DNA from: Lonepinella koalarum | Lineage (GTDB): Bacteria > Pseudomonadota > Gammaproteobacteria > Enterobacterales > Pasteurellaceae | Direction: 5' to 3' | NCBI RefSeq assembly: GCF_042926695.1 | Contig: NZ_CP170642.1 | Location: forward strand, 1,612,001 to 1,676,000 | Length of the DNA: 64,000 nucleotides | Shown here: positions 9,577 through 17,168 of the stretch, one piece after another | How the letters are laid out: the number at the start of each line of letters is the position of its first letter | Position numbering within the stretch: position 1 is the stretch's first letter | Translations under genes and position numbers: made by a program | Notes under the pieces: generated by a model | Seen by the model: only the letters and a program-made list of their open reading frames with translations | Told to the model about the DNA's origin: nothing | Databases searched by the model: none

Positions 9577-9622
9577 ATTATAATTTTAGGCAATTGCACT
9601 ACGTAATATGATATTGATCACA
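9577..9622 (-). promoter_or_regulatory. CRP-dependent class II promoter of the symporter-thiolase operon
   Basis: A CRP-like site TGTGATCAATATCATA (minus strand, 9622-9607) matches TGTGA-N6-TCACA at 9 of 10 positions. A perfect TATAAT -10 box lies at 9582-9577. Taking transcription to start about 9573 places the site at -41.5, the class II spacing. There is no good -35 box, as expected for CRP dependence. An inverted repeat TTGTA-N6-TACAA (9545-9560) just downstream could be an operator. Confidence 0.65.
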
Positions 9623-9752
9623 TTTTAGTAAAACTTACATTTTTCCCTAAAGTTCGGACGTGAGAACCTGATATCAACAGCGAAAATATGGCGAGATTGT
9701 GGCGAATTAAATCATTTTTATAAAAACTACAGTGTAAAAATTTAATATTTTG

Positions 9753-10205
9753 ATCTGCTTCCTAAAAGTTGGACTAATAACCGAACTAGTAATGATCAAT
9801 TTTTATGACTAAATATAATCAAATCTTTAAACAACAAATCGTTGATTTTTACTTCGTAAATCACGAAAAGTTACCAATAACACTCAAACATTTTAACCTA
9901 CCCAATAAAACAGTTAGACAATGGGTTGTACAATTCAAACATTTAAGTAGTAATGACTTAGCGGTGTGATATAGCAAACAAAAATATTCTAAAATACCAC
10001 CCAAACCTAAAACTTGAGAAGAAGAGATTAAACTTGAGAATCTTCAATTGAGAGCAGAGAACGACTTGCTAAAAAAGTGAGGCAAGATTATTAAGAGAGA
10101 AGACAAGAAACGGCAGAAGCCATCTAAGTCTTAAGATGGCGTTATCCATTGAAGTTATTACTTAAATTGTCCAAGTTTTTGTGGTCAGATCAATTTTTTA
10201 CACCG
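9753..10205 (+). mobile_element. Decayed IS3/IS150-type insertion sequence, left part only
   Basis: A left end reading ATCTGCTTCCTAAAAGTTGGAC (9753-9774) is followed by a broken orfA and the first ~25 codons of orfB (the frame ending in RWRYPLKLLLKLSKF at ~10140-10180). The sequence then passes into the region downstream of the ABC transporter without a right end. The same end type occurs at 52481. The stretch 9640-9750 between the operon promoter and this remnant shows nothing I can name. Confidence 0.7.
9805..10134 (+). pseudogene. IS3-family transposase OrfA, three internal TGA stops
   Basis: The reading starts MTKYNQIFKQQIVDFYFVNH and shows the helix-turn-helix of IS150-type OrfA (LPNKTVRQWVVQF), then the C-terminal leucine-zipper part (EEEIKLENLQLRAENDLLKK). 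In-frame TGA codons at 9967, 10015 and 10078 interrupt it before a TAA at 10132. Translation continues sensibly across all three stops, so this is point-mutation decay of a once ~109-codon gene. The product cannot be made without readthrough. Confidence 0.7.
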
Positions 10206-10226
10206 CACTACTCGGTTTTAACTTCG

Positions 10227-10991
10227 CTAAATATTAGCTTCATAATCTACCGCACTTTTCTCATAATTAAGAATATTCAAAAAGGCTTTTGCCCGATCTG
10301 TGGTGGGATTAGCAAAGAAAAATTCAGGTTTAGATTGCTCAATAATTTCGCCTTTATCCATAAAAATAATACGATCTGCAACCTGTTTGGCAAAGCCCAT
10401 TTCGTGAGTCACAATCAGCATAGTCATACCATCTTTAGCTAATCCTAAAATTACGTCCAACACTTCTCGCACCATTTCAGGGTCAAGGGCGGCAGTAACT
10501 TCGTCAAATAGCATAATTTCTGGATTCATACAAAGGGAACGCACAATAGCAATACGTTGTTTTTGTCCGCCTGATAATTCGCGTGGAAAGGCATTTTTGC
10601 GGTCGAATAAGCCAACCCGTTTTAACAGTTTATCTGCTTGTCTTTCCACGTCTTCCCGTTTGCGTTTTTGTACTTTCATTGGACCAAGCAAAATATTGTC
10701 GATCACTGATATATGTGAAAATAATTCATAGCTCTGGAACACCATACCAATTTTTTGACGGGCTTTAACCCACGAAATATCTTTGCCTAATATACCATTA
10801 TTTTCTAATCGAATTTCACCACTTTTAATTTCTTCTAAACCGTTAATACAGCGTAGTAGCGTACTCTTACCACAGCCCGAAGGTCCAAGAATTACCACGA
10901 CTTCGCCTTTTTGCACGGAAAGATCTATGCCGTGAAGTGCGGTGACTTCAGCGTAATTTTTGACGAGTTGTTTAATATCTAATAATGCCAT
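10227..10991 (-). CDS. Polar amino-acid ABC transporter, ATP-binding protein
   Basis: ATPase of the HisP/GlnQ/ArtP class (254 aa) that powers amino-acid import on the cytoplasmic side. Walker A is GPSGCGKSTLLRC (near residues 33-45), the signature LSGGQKQRIAI, and Walker B LFDEVTAALDPE, with DEV in place of the more usual DEP; the switch histidine follows in LIVTHEMGF. It is the last gene of a three-gene operon with two permeases, 12 bp after the second. The C-terminal ~12 residues use an uptake-signal sequence as coding DNA. Substrate could be arginine, glutamine, glutamate or cystine; the sequence does not decide. Confidence 0.9.
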   Translation of the reverse strand: MALLDIKQLVKNYAEVTALHGIDLSVQKGEVVVILGPSGCGKSTLLRCINGLEEIKSGEIRLENNGILGKDISWVKARQKIGMVFQSYELFSHISVIDNILLGPMKVQKRKREDVERQADKLLKRVGLFDRKNAFPRELSGGQKQRIAIVRSLCMNPEIMLFDEVTAALDPEMVREVLDVILGLAKDGMTMLIVTHEMGFAKQVADRIIFMDKGEIIEQSKPEFFFANPTTDRAKAFLNILNYEKSAVDYEANI

Positions 10992-11003
10992 AATTTAAAA
11001 TTC

Positions 11004-11672
11004 CTAATTGCTCCATTTTGTTTCTAAATATTTGGAAAACAATGACAATGGATAACAAATAATAAAATACAAAAAGAAAATCACGCCGTAAATCCACAAA
11101 GCAGCGGACGGATCAGTAAATAGTGATGTTTCAATAATCTGTTGCCCCACTTTAATCACTTCCAACACACCGATTAACATAGCAAGGGAGCTAGTTTTTA
11201 CCATTCGGGTAAATAAATTTATCGCCCCTGGTGTCACTCGTTTTAAACTTTGTGGCAACAAAATATACACAAAAGTTTGCAGTTTGTTCAAACCCAAAGC
11301 ATAGGCAGATTCGATCTGATGTTTTTCAATGGAAGTTAATGCTCCACGCACCAAATCCCCCATTTCAGCTACCCCCCAGAAAATAAACACTACAATACAC
11401 ACCCAAACGCCACTCCAGTGAATATTAAACCATTTAGCAAACCCAAAATAGACTAAAAAGAGTAATACTAACAAGGGGATAATGCGTACTATCTCTAAAT
11501 ATAGCTGGCAAAAAAAATGCACGGCTTTGTTTTTACTGGTCATCACTACACCCAAAATTACGCCTAAAATACACGCAAAAAACACTGACACAAAGGCAAT
11601 TTCAGCGGTGATCCATAATCCACCGAGCAAACGTTCTAAATTACTGCCTTGAAATAAAATACCCAACCCCAT
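11004..11672 (-). CDS. Amino-acid ABC transporter permease (HisM/GlnP-type)
   Basis: Membrane subunit (222 aa) with about five transmembrane helices. The cytoplasmic coupling loop is visible as ESAYALGLNKLQTFVYILLPQ, the EAA motif that contacts the ATPase. The N-terminus (RLLGGLWITAEIAFVSVFFA) is the usual His/Glu/Gln permease start. It ends 12 bp before the ATPase gene and starts 2 bp after the companion permease, so the three are one transcript. The two permeases are related but not identical and would form a heterodimer. Confidence 0.88.
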   Translation of the reverse strand: MGLGILFQGSNLERLLGGLWITAEIAFVSVFFACILGVILGVVMTSKNKAVHFFCQLYLEIVRIIPLLVLLFLVYFGFAKWFNIHWSGVWVCIVVFIFWGVAEMGDLVRGALTSIEKHQIESAYALGLNKLQTFVYILLPQSLKRVTPGAINLFTRMVKTSSLAMLIGVLEVIKVGQQIIETSLFTDPSAALWIYGVIFFLYFIICYPLSLFSKYLETKWSN

Positions 11673-11674
11673 GA

Positions 11675-12334
11675 CTATGCTCCATATTTAGCTTGACGCA
11701 AACGGCGTTCTAAATAACGAATATACAGTGACACGGGCAATAAAATAATCAAATAAAATACCACGAGCAAAAATAAAGATTCGTTAGTTTTATAATCCAT
11801 TCCGATAATATCTTTTGCCAAAAACATTAATTCCGCCACCGCAACGGCACTAATTACCGATGTTTCTTTCATTAAAAATAAACAGTTTGCTCCCACCGCT
11901 GGTGTGGCAATGGCAAAGGCTTGCGGAAAAATCACATAGCGAAAGGCTTGTAAAGGCGTTAGCCCGATACTTAACGCACTTTCAATTTGCCCTTTGGATA
12001 CGGCTTCCAATCCGCCCCGAATGGCTTCCGCCATATAGCTCCCCCCGAGAAAAGCCAAACCGATAATCCCACAGGTAAAACCATCTAATTTAATGCCTAC
12101 TTTGGATAAACCAAAATACAGAAAAAAGACTTGAATTAACAACGGGGTATTACGAGAGAGTTCAATGTAGCTTTTGACCAGACATTGCAAGCCACGAATT
12201 TTGTAGGTTAACACCACGGCACAAAGCAACCCGACTAACACCGACAACACAATAGCCCAAAAGGACAAATGCAAGGTAAGTAAAGTTGCATCAATAAAAC
12301 GAGGAACGGCGTTCCAAATATATTGCCAGTTCAT
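11675..12334 (-). CDS. Amino-acid ABC transporter permease, first gene of operon
   Basis: Second His/Glu/Gln-type permease (219 aa, about five helices), with the EAA coupling loop at ESALSIGLTPLQAFRYVIFPQ and a positively charged C-terminal tail. It is the promoter-proximal gene of the operon. No periplasmic binding-protein gene lies upstream (miaB follows) or downstream (IS remnant), although such importers need one; the receptor must be encoded elsewhere or has been lost. Substrate unknown. Confidence 0.88.
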   Translation of the reverse strand: MNWQYIWNAVPRFIDATLLTLHLSFWAIVLSVLVGLLCAVVLTYKIRGLQCLVKSYIELSRNTPLLIQVFFLYFGLSKVGIKLDGFTCGIIGLAFLGGSYMAEAIRGGLEAVSKGQIESALSIGLTPLQAFRYVIFPQAFAIATPAVGANCLFLMKETSVISAVAVAELMFLAKDIIGMDYKTNESLFLLVVFYLIILLPVSLYIRYLERRLRQAKYGA

Positions 12335-12430
12335 AGAAAATAAGAAATGAATTTAAAATAGCTAAAATTATAATGGCTTAATTAGGCAGATAAAAGAACG
12401 ATTTGATATGACTTAGATACATTTGATATA

Positions 12431-12463
12431 AAAACACCGCACTTTGGTTAAAAAAGTGCGGTC
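12431..12463 (-). terminator. miaB terminator built from inverted uptake signals
   Basis: ACCGCACTTT (12437-12446) and AAAGTGCGGT (12454-12463) form a perfect 10-bp stem with a 7-nt loop. On the minus strand the stem is followed by a run of T (12436-12431), as expected for an intrinsic terminator of miaB. Paired uptake signals acting as terminators are typical of Pasteurellaceae. Confidence 0.8.
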
Positions 12464-12485
12464 TAAATCTGAAGAATTTTTAGAA

Positions 12486-13910
12486 TTAAGCAGCGTACAA
12501 CCCAACCCCTAACTCATCTTCTTTACGAGTTCGATTAATCACTGCTTGTGGCGATTGAATCACGCGTAAGCCCATTTGATCTTCAGTGCGAACCACATCA
12601 CCACGTAAGGAATTAGTATATACATCAGTGATTTTAATATCCACAAATTTACCAATCATATCTGGTGTACCTTTGAAATTCACAATACGGTTGGTTTCCG
12701 TTCTGCCAGTGAGTTCCATAATGTCTTTTTTGGATGGACCTTCTACTAACACACGTTGCTCTGTGCCAAGCATGGCTCGGCTAAATTGTGCCGCTTGATT
12801 GTTGATACGTTGTTGCAATAGATACAGGCGTTGTTTTTTCTCATCTTCACTCACATCATCAGGTAAATCTGCCGCTGGTGTGCCTGGGCGAGCAGAATAA
12901 ATAAAGCTGAAGCTCATATCAAAATTCACTTGTGCAATCAGGTTCATCGTGTCTTCAAAATCCTGATCGGTTTCGCCAGGGAAGCCCACGATAAAATCCG
13001 AGCTGATTTGAATATTTGGGCGAATTTTACGCAATTTGCGGATAATGGATTTGTATTCTAACGCCGTATGGTTGCGTTTCATCATGGTCAATACCCGATC
13101 CGAACCGCTTTGCACAGGCAAATGCAGGAAGCTCACGAGTTCTGGCGTGTCGCTGTAAACCTCAATAATATCGTCTGTAAATTCAATCGGGTGGCTGGTG
13201 GTGAAACGTAATCGGTCAATACCGTCAATGGCTGCCACCAAACGCAATAATTCAGCAAAAGAACAAATTTCACCATCAAAGGTTGCACCACGATAGGCAT
13301 TGACGTTTTGTCCTAGCAGGTTCACTTCACGTACACCTTGCTCGGCGAGTTGAGCAATTTCAAATAGAACATCGTCCACTGGACGGCTTACTTCTTCTCC
13401 ACGAGTATAAGGCACAACACAAAAAGAACAATATTTATTACAACCTTCCATAATCGATACAAACGCCGTTGGACCTTCGGCTCTCGGTTCAGGCAAACGG
13501 TCAAATTTCTCAATTTCAGGGAAACTCACGTCCACCACAGAGCTTTTGCCACCACGAATTTGGTTAATCATTTCAGGCAAGCGATGCAAGGTTTGTGGTC
13601 CGAAAATAATATCCACAAAAGGCGCACGATCACGAATATGCGCCCCTTCTTGCGAAGCCACGCAACCGCCCACGCCGATCACTAAATTCGGATTATGTTT
13701 TTTCAGCTGTTTCCAACGCCCGAGCTGGTGGAATACTTTTTCTTGGGCTTTTTCACGAATGGAGCAAGTGTTTAACAACAACACGTCCGCTTCTTCCGCT
13801 TCTTCGGTGAGTTCCAGACCGTGCGTGCTGAGCAATAAATCCGCCATTTTTGAACTGTCATACTCATTCATTTGACAGCCCCAAGTTTTAATATGTAATT
13901 TTTGAGTCAT
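12486..13910 (-). CDS. miaB: tRNA-2-methylthio-N6-dimethylallyladenosine synthase MiaB
   Basis: Radical-SAM methylthiotransferase (474 aa) that adds a methylthio group to i6A37 of tRNAs reading UNN codons. Three regions are visible: the N-terminal UPF0004 domain with its cluster cysteines (TWGCQMNEYDS, LLNTCSIREKA, GVGGCVASQ), the radical-SAM motif CNKYCSFCVVPYTRG (CxxxCxxC, ~155-165), and a C-terminal TRAM domain (~375-445, TGRTETNRIVNF). Length and motifs match E. coli MiaB. It is monocistronic, ending at an uptake-signal terminator. Confidence 0.97.
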   Translation of the reverse strand: MTQKLHIKTWGCQMNEYDSSKMADLLLSTHGLELTEEAEEADVLLLNTCSIREKAQEKVFHQLGRWKQLKKHNPNLVIGVGGCVASQEGAHIRDRAPFVDIIFGPQTLHRLPEMINQIRGGKSSVVDVSFPEIEKFDRLPEPRAEGPTAFVSIMEGCNKYCSFCVVPYTRGEEVSRPVDDVLFEIAQLAEQGVREVNLLGQNVNAYRGATFDGEICSFAELLRLVAAIDGIDRLRFTTSHPIEFTDDIIEVYSDTPELVSFLHLPVQSGSDRVLTMMKRNHTALEYKSIIRKLRKIRPNIQISSDFIVGFPGETDQDFEDTMNLIAQVNFDMSFSFIYSARPGTPAADLPDDVSEDEKKQRLYLLQQRINNQAAQFSRAMLGTEQRVLVEGPSKKDIMELTGRTETNRIVNFKGTPDMIGKFVDIKITDVYTNSLRGDVVRTEDQMGLRVIQSPQAVINRTRKEDELGVGLYAA

Positions 13911-14012
13911 CTTTATAATCTGTATAAATTAAATTCGTTAATAAAGCCATAAAATTGATTGGCAATTAACTGGCTATTGTACTGTTTTAATCGCATTTTA
14001 TCAAATTAATGC

Positions 14013-14041
14013 TTTCAGAATAAGCAACAAAATAGTATAAT
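14013..14041 (+). promoter_or_regulatory. infA promoter
   Basis: TTTCAG (14013-14018), a 17-bp spacer and a perfect TATAAT (14036-14041) form a sigma-70 promoter about 40 bp upstream of the infA start. A GGA ribosome-binding sequence follows near 14072. No attenuator or operator is visible. Confidence 0.6.
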
Positions 14042-14087
14042 CCGCACGTTTTTTGTATTTATTTTAGAAAAAAGGATTAATCAATTA

Positions 14088-14306
14088 ATGTCTAAAGAAG
14101 ATTGCATTGAGATGCAAGGTACCATTTTGGAAACCTTGCCGAACACGATGTTTCGTGTAGAACTTGAAAATGGTCACGTGGTTACTGCTCACATTTCAGG
14201 CAAAATGCGTAAAAACTACATTCGCATTTTAACTGGCGATAAAGTTACTGTGGAAATGACCCCTTATGATTTAAGCAAAGGGCGGATTATTTTCCGTGCG
14301 AGATAA
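14088..14306 (+). CDS. infA: Translation initiation factor IF-1
   Basis: The 72-residue single OB-fold S1-like protein is near identical in layout to E. coli IF-1 (MSKEDCIEMQGTILETLPNT; HISGKMRKNYIRILTGDKV). It binds the 30S A site during initiation. Note MSKEDCIEM in place of MAKEDNIEM of E. coli. It stands alone between miaB (divergent) and corC and has its own promoter and terminator. Confidence 0.98.
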   Translation: MSKEDCIEMQGTILETLPNTMFRVELENGHVVTAHISGKMRKNYIRILTGDKVTVEMTPYDLSKGRIIFRAR

Positions 14307-14322
14307 TATCACGCAAGCCAAC

Positions 14323-14354
14323 AAAGCTCGAAAATTTCGAGCTTTTGTTTTTTT
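14323..14354 (+). terminator. infA intrinsic terminator
   Basis: AAAGCTCGAAA pairs with TTTCGAGCTTT (14323-14346) and is followed by GTTTTTTT (14347-14354). It lies 17 bp after the infA stop. Confidence 0.85.
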
Positions 14355-14524
14355 GCCAAAACACTCACAAAAAATTACTTACAATCCTTGATAGAATTGT
14401 TCGGGGCTTTGCCCTTGTTGCTACGCAACGTTGAAAATTCCTACGCAATTTTTGCACCGCACTTTTCTTTGCATGCAAAATATGCTAATTTCAATACGTC
14501 AAATTCCAACCCAATAAAAAAACT

Positions 14525-15427
14525 ATGGACGAACACTCGAATAACGCAACACAAATAGATAGCTATCAAAAAAAATCGTTCTTTCAATCCCTGTTTGATC
14601 GCTTTTTTCAAGGCGAACTGAAAAACCGTGAAGAATTAGTCGAAGTCATTCGCGATTCTGAACAAAATGATCTGATCGACCAAGATACTCGTGAAATGAT
14701 CGAAGGGGTGATGGAAATCGCCGAACTTCGAGTGCGAGATATTATGATCCCTCGAGCTCAAATCGTGTTTATTGAAAACGATCAAGCTCTCGAAAGTTGC
14801 CTTGACACCATTATTGACACGGCTCACTCTCGCTTTCCCGTCATCACTAACGAACGAGATAATGTCGTTGGGATTTTGCACGCTAAAGATCTGTTGCAAT
14901 TTCTACGAGAACAGCCAGATCAATTCAATATGCAAGTAATTTTACGTCCAGCTGTGATTGTACCAGAAAGTAAACGTGTGGATCGAATGCTGAAAGATTT
15001 CCGTACAGAACGTTTTCACATGGCAATCGTAGTAGACGAATTTGGTGCCATTTCAGGTTTAGTGACGATTGAAGATATTTTAGAGCAAATTGTCGGCGAT
15101 ATTGAAGATGAATTTGATGAAGAAGAAGTGATTGCCAATATCCGCCAACTTTCTCGCCATACTTATGCAGTGCTGGCTTTAACTGATGTTGATGATTTTA
15201 ATCAAAAATTTGGCACAAATTTTGCCGATGAAGAAGTGGATACTATCGGTGGCGTAATCATGCAAGCCTTTGGTTATTTACCAAAACGAGGCGAAGAAAT
15301 TACGCTGAATAATATTCATTTTAAAGTGACATCAGCGGATAGTCGTCGTATTATTCAGTTACGAGTAACCGTAACTGATGAACAGCTTGAAAGCATCAAT
15401 GCTCACCAAAATGAAACAGAAGAATAA
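14525..15427 (+). CDS. corC: CorC/HlyC-family CBS-domain protein
   Basis: Cytosolic protein (300 aa) with two CBS domains (about residues 70-195; RVRDIMIPRAQIVFIEND and VVDEFGAISGLVTIEDILE) followed by the CorC/HlyC C-terminal domain (~205-290, TIGGVIMQAFGYLPKRGEE). In E. coli ybeX sits beside lnt as here and has been linked to Mg/Co resistance and ribosome function. The stop is 6 bp before lnt, so the two are co-transcribed. This is the soluble form, with no DUF21 membrane domain. Confidence 0.93.
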   Translation: MDEHSNNATQIDSYQKKSFFQSLFDRFFQGELKNREELVEVIRDSEQNDLIDQDTREMIEGVMEIAELRVRDIMIPRAQIVFIENDQALESCLDTIIDTAHSRFPVITNERDNVVGILHAKDLLQFLREQPDQFNMQVILRPAVIVPESKRVDRMLKDFRTERFHMAIVVDEFGAISGLVTIEDILEQIVGDIEDEFDEEEVIANIRQLSRHTYAVLALTDVDDFNQKFGTNFADEEVDTIGGVIMQAFGYLPKRGEEITLNNIHFKVTSADSRRIIQLRVTVTDEQLESINAHQNETEE

Positions 15428-15433
15428 CCCCTT

Positions 15434-16969
15434 ATGATACACAGATTTTTACCTTATCTAATAGCTTTCATCACAGGCTCAATCGGTGTATTTGCCTTTT
15501 CCCCTTTTGATTACTGGGGAATTGCCTACATCTCAATGCTAGGTTTACTCTATGTGGCAAAAAATCCCCATAAAAAAACTGCACTTCGAGCCAGCTTTTT
15601 ATGGGGAGTGAGTTTTTTTAGCATTGCGACCAGCTGGTTACACGTCAGTATTCATCAATTTGGTGGCTCGCCCCTATGGTTAAGTTATTTTTTAGTCTTC
15701 GTTCTCGCCTGTTATTTATCGCTTTTTCCCTTATTATTCACCTATCTAGTTCAACATTTTAAAGTCGTAAGCCCTGTTATTTTTGGCACAATTTGGACAT
15801 TTAGCGAATTTCTACGAGGTTGGTTATTTACAGGTTTCCCATGGCTACTGTTTGGCTATACGCAAATTGATACACCCTTTGCAGGAATTGCCCCCATTTT
15901 TGGTGTCACTGGCTTAACCTTTTTTGTAGTATGGCTAAGTGCGGTAATTTTTAATGCTATTTCTGCTATCACTCAGCAACCACAAAAAATCAAGTTTGCT
16001 TTATTCAATATTCTACTGGGTATCAGCGTTACTGGCGTAGTTTCCTTTGCCAAAACCAATTATGCCACATCGCTGGAAAATAAAGCCATTACAATTACAC
16101 TGGCACAAGGCAATATTGAACAATCGTTAAAGTGGGATCCTGATTATCTGCAATCTACCTTACAAATTTATGCCAATTTAATTCGTCCTAATTTAGCTAA
16201 ATCTGATTTAATTATCTTGCCAGAAAGTGCGTTACCTGCCTTAGAAGAAAGCATTCAACCATTTTTTGATGAACTCAATCAAGCCAGCCAACACTCAAAA
16301 ACAGATATTATGATTGGCACGGTTCACCGTGATGAAAGCAGCGGAAAATTATTTAACTCTATCGCATTAGTTGATGGCAATTATTCATCTACTACGGCTC
16401 AACGTTATAATAAACATCATCTGGTTCCCTTTGGCGAATATGTGCCTTTAGAAAGTCTATTACGACCACTTGGCTCAGTGTTTAATTTACCCATGTCGGC
16501 ATTTCAAAGTGGTGATAACATTCAACCTGATTTAATCAGCAAAGATCGCCGTTTTATGGGAGCTATTTGCTACGAAATTATCGAAAGTAGTCAATTACAG
16601 ACAAATTTAAAAGATGATACTGATTTTATTTTAACCATTTCTAATGATGCGTGGTTTGGCGACAGCTATGGTCCTTGGCAACATTTTCAAATGGCAAGAA
16701 TGCGAGCGTTAGAATTAGCTAAACCAGTGATTCGAGCAACAAATACGGGGGTTACTGCGTTTATTGATGCTCAAGGAAAAGTCATTCGCCAAGCACCACA
16801 GTTTGTGCAAACTACGTTGACTGAAAAAATCGCACCAACAATAGGAAAAACACCCTATGCTGTTTTTGGCAATAAACCTTTATACGCATTGTTAGTATTA
16901 TTTGTTTTATTGCGAGTTATAGGTAATTTTATTCAGAAAAGAATAGCATCACGACTAAATCATGGCTGA
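15434..16969 (+). CDS. lnt: Apolipoprotein N-acyltransferase
   Basis: Inner-membrane enzyme that adds the third acyl chain to the N-terminal cysteine of lipoproteins. The 511 residues match the E. coli length. About six N-terminal helices (residues ~5-215) precede a periplasmic nitrilase-like domain with the Glu-Lys-Cys triad: Glu in LPESALPALE, Lys in YNKHHLVPFGEYVP and Cys in MGAICYEIIES. A last C-terminal helix (ALLVLFVLLRVIG) anchors it. It is coupled to corC and followed by a strong terminator. Confidence 0.96.
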   Translation: MIHRFLPYLIAFITGSIGVFAFSPFDYWGIAYISMLGLLYVAKNPHKKTALRASFLWGVSFFSIATSWLHVSIHQFGGSPLWLSYFLVFVLACYLSLFPLLFTYLVQHFKVVSPVIFGTIWTFSEFLRGWLFTGFPWLLFGYTQIDTPFAGIAPIFGVTGLTFFVVWLSAVIFNAISAITQQPQKIKFALFNILLGISVTGVVSFAKTNYATSLENKAITITLAQGNIEQSLKWDPDYLQSTLQIYANLIRPNLAKSDLIILPESALPALEESIQPFFDELNQASQHSKTDIMIGTVHRDESSGKLFNSIALVDGNYSSTTAQRYNKHHLVPFGEYVPLESLLRPLGSVFNLPMSAFQSGDNIQPDLISKDRRFMGAICYEIIESSQLQTNLKDDTDFILTISNDAWFGDSYGPWQHFQMARMRALELAKPVIRATNTGVTAFIDAQGKVIRQAPQFVQTTLTEKIAPTIGKTPYAVFGNKPLYALLVLFVLLRVIGNFIQKRIASRLNHG

Positions 16970-17005
16970 AGTTACATGACATACCATTATATTATGGTAA
17001 AAGTA

Positions 17006-17038
17006 AAAACCCGTATCAAGGAATTGATACGGGTTTTT
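17006..17038 (+). terminator. lnt terminator
   Basis: AAAACCCGTATCA (17006-17018) pairs perfectly over 13 bp with TGATACGGGTTTT (17025-17037), ending in a T run. Because the stem is flanked by A on one side and T on the other it can also stop transcription from the tRNA-Ala side. Confidence 0.85.
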
Positions 17039-17044
17039 AAATTT

Positions 17045-17120
<76 letters not shown>

Positions 17121-17168
17121 GAAAGTGGCGTTATGATAAATTCCGCCACGTGTTATGTCAATAGAAAA

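Noticed and set aside
9805..10134. UGA recoding (selenocysteine or tryptophan) in the transposase
   Set aside because: No recoding element is seen, all other genes use TGA as stop, and IS decay is sufficient.
10149..10442. 97-codon plus-strand ORF
   Set aside because: Its first ~20 codons belong to the orfB relic of the IS; the rest is antisense to the ABC ATPase.
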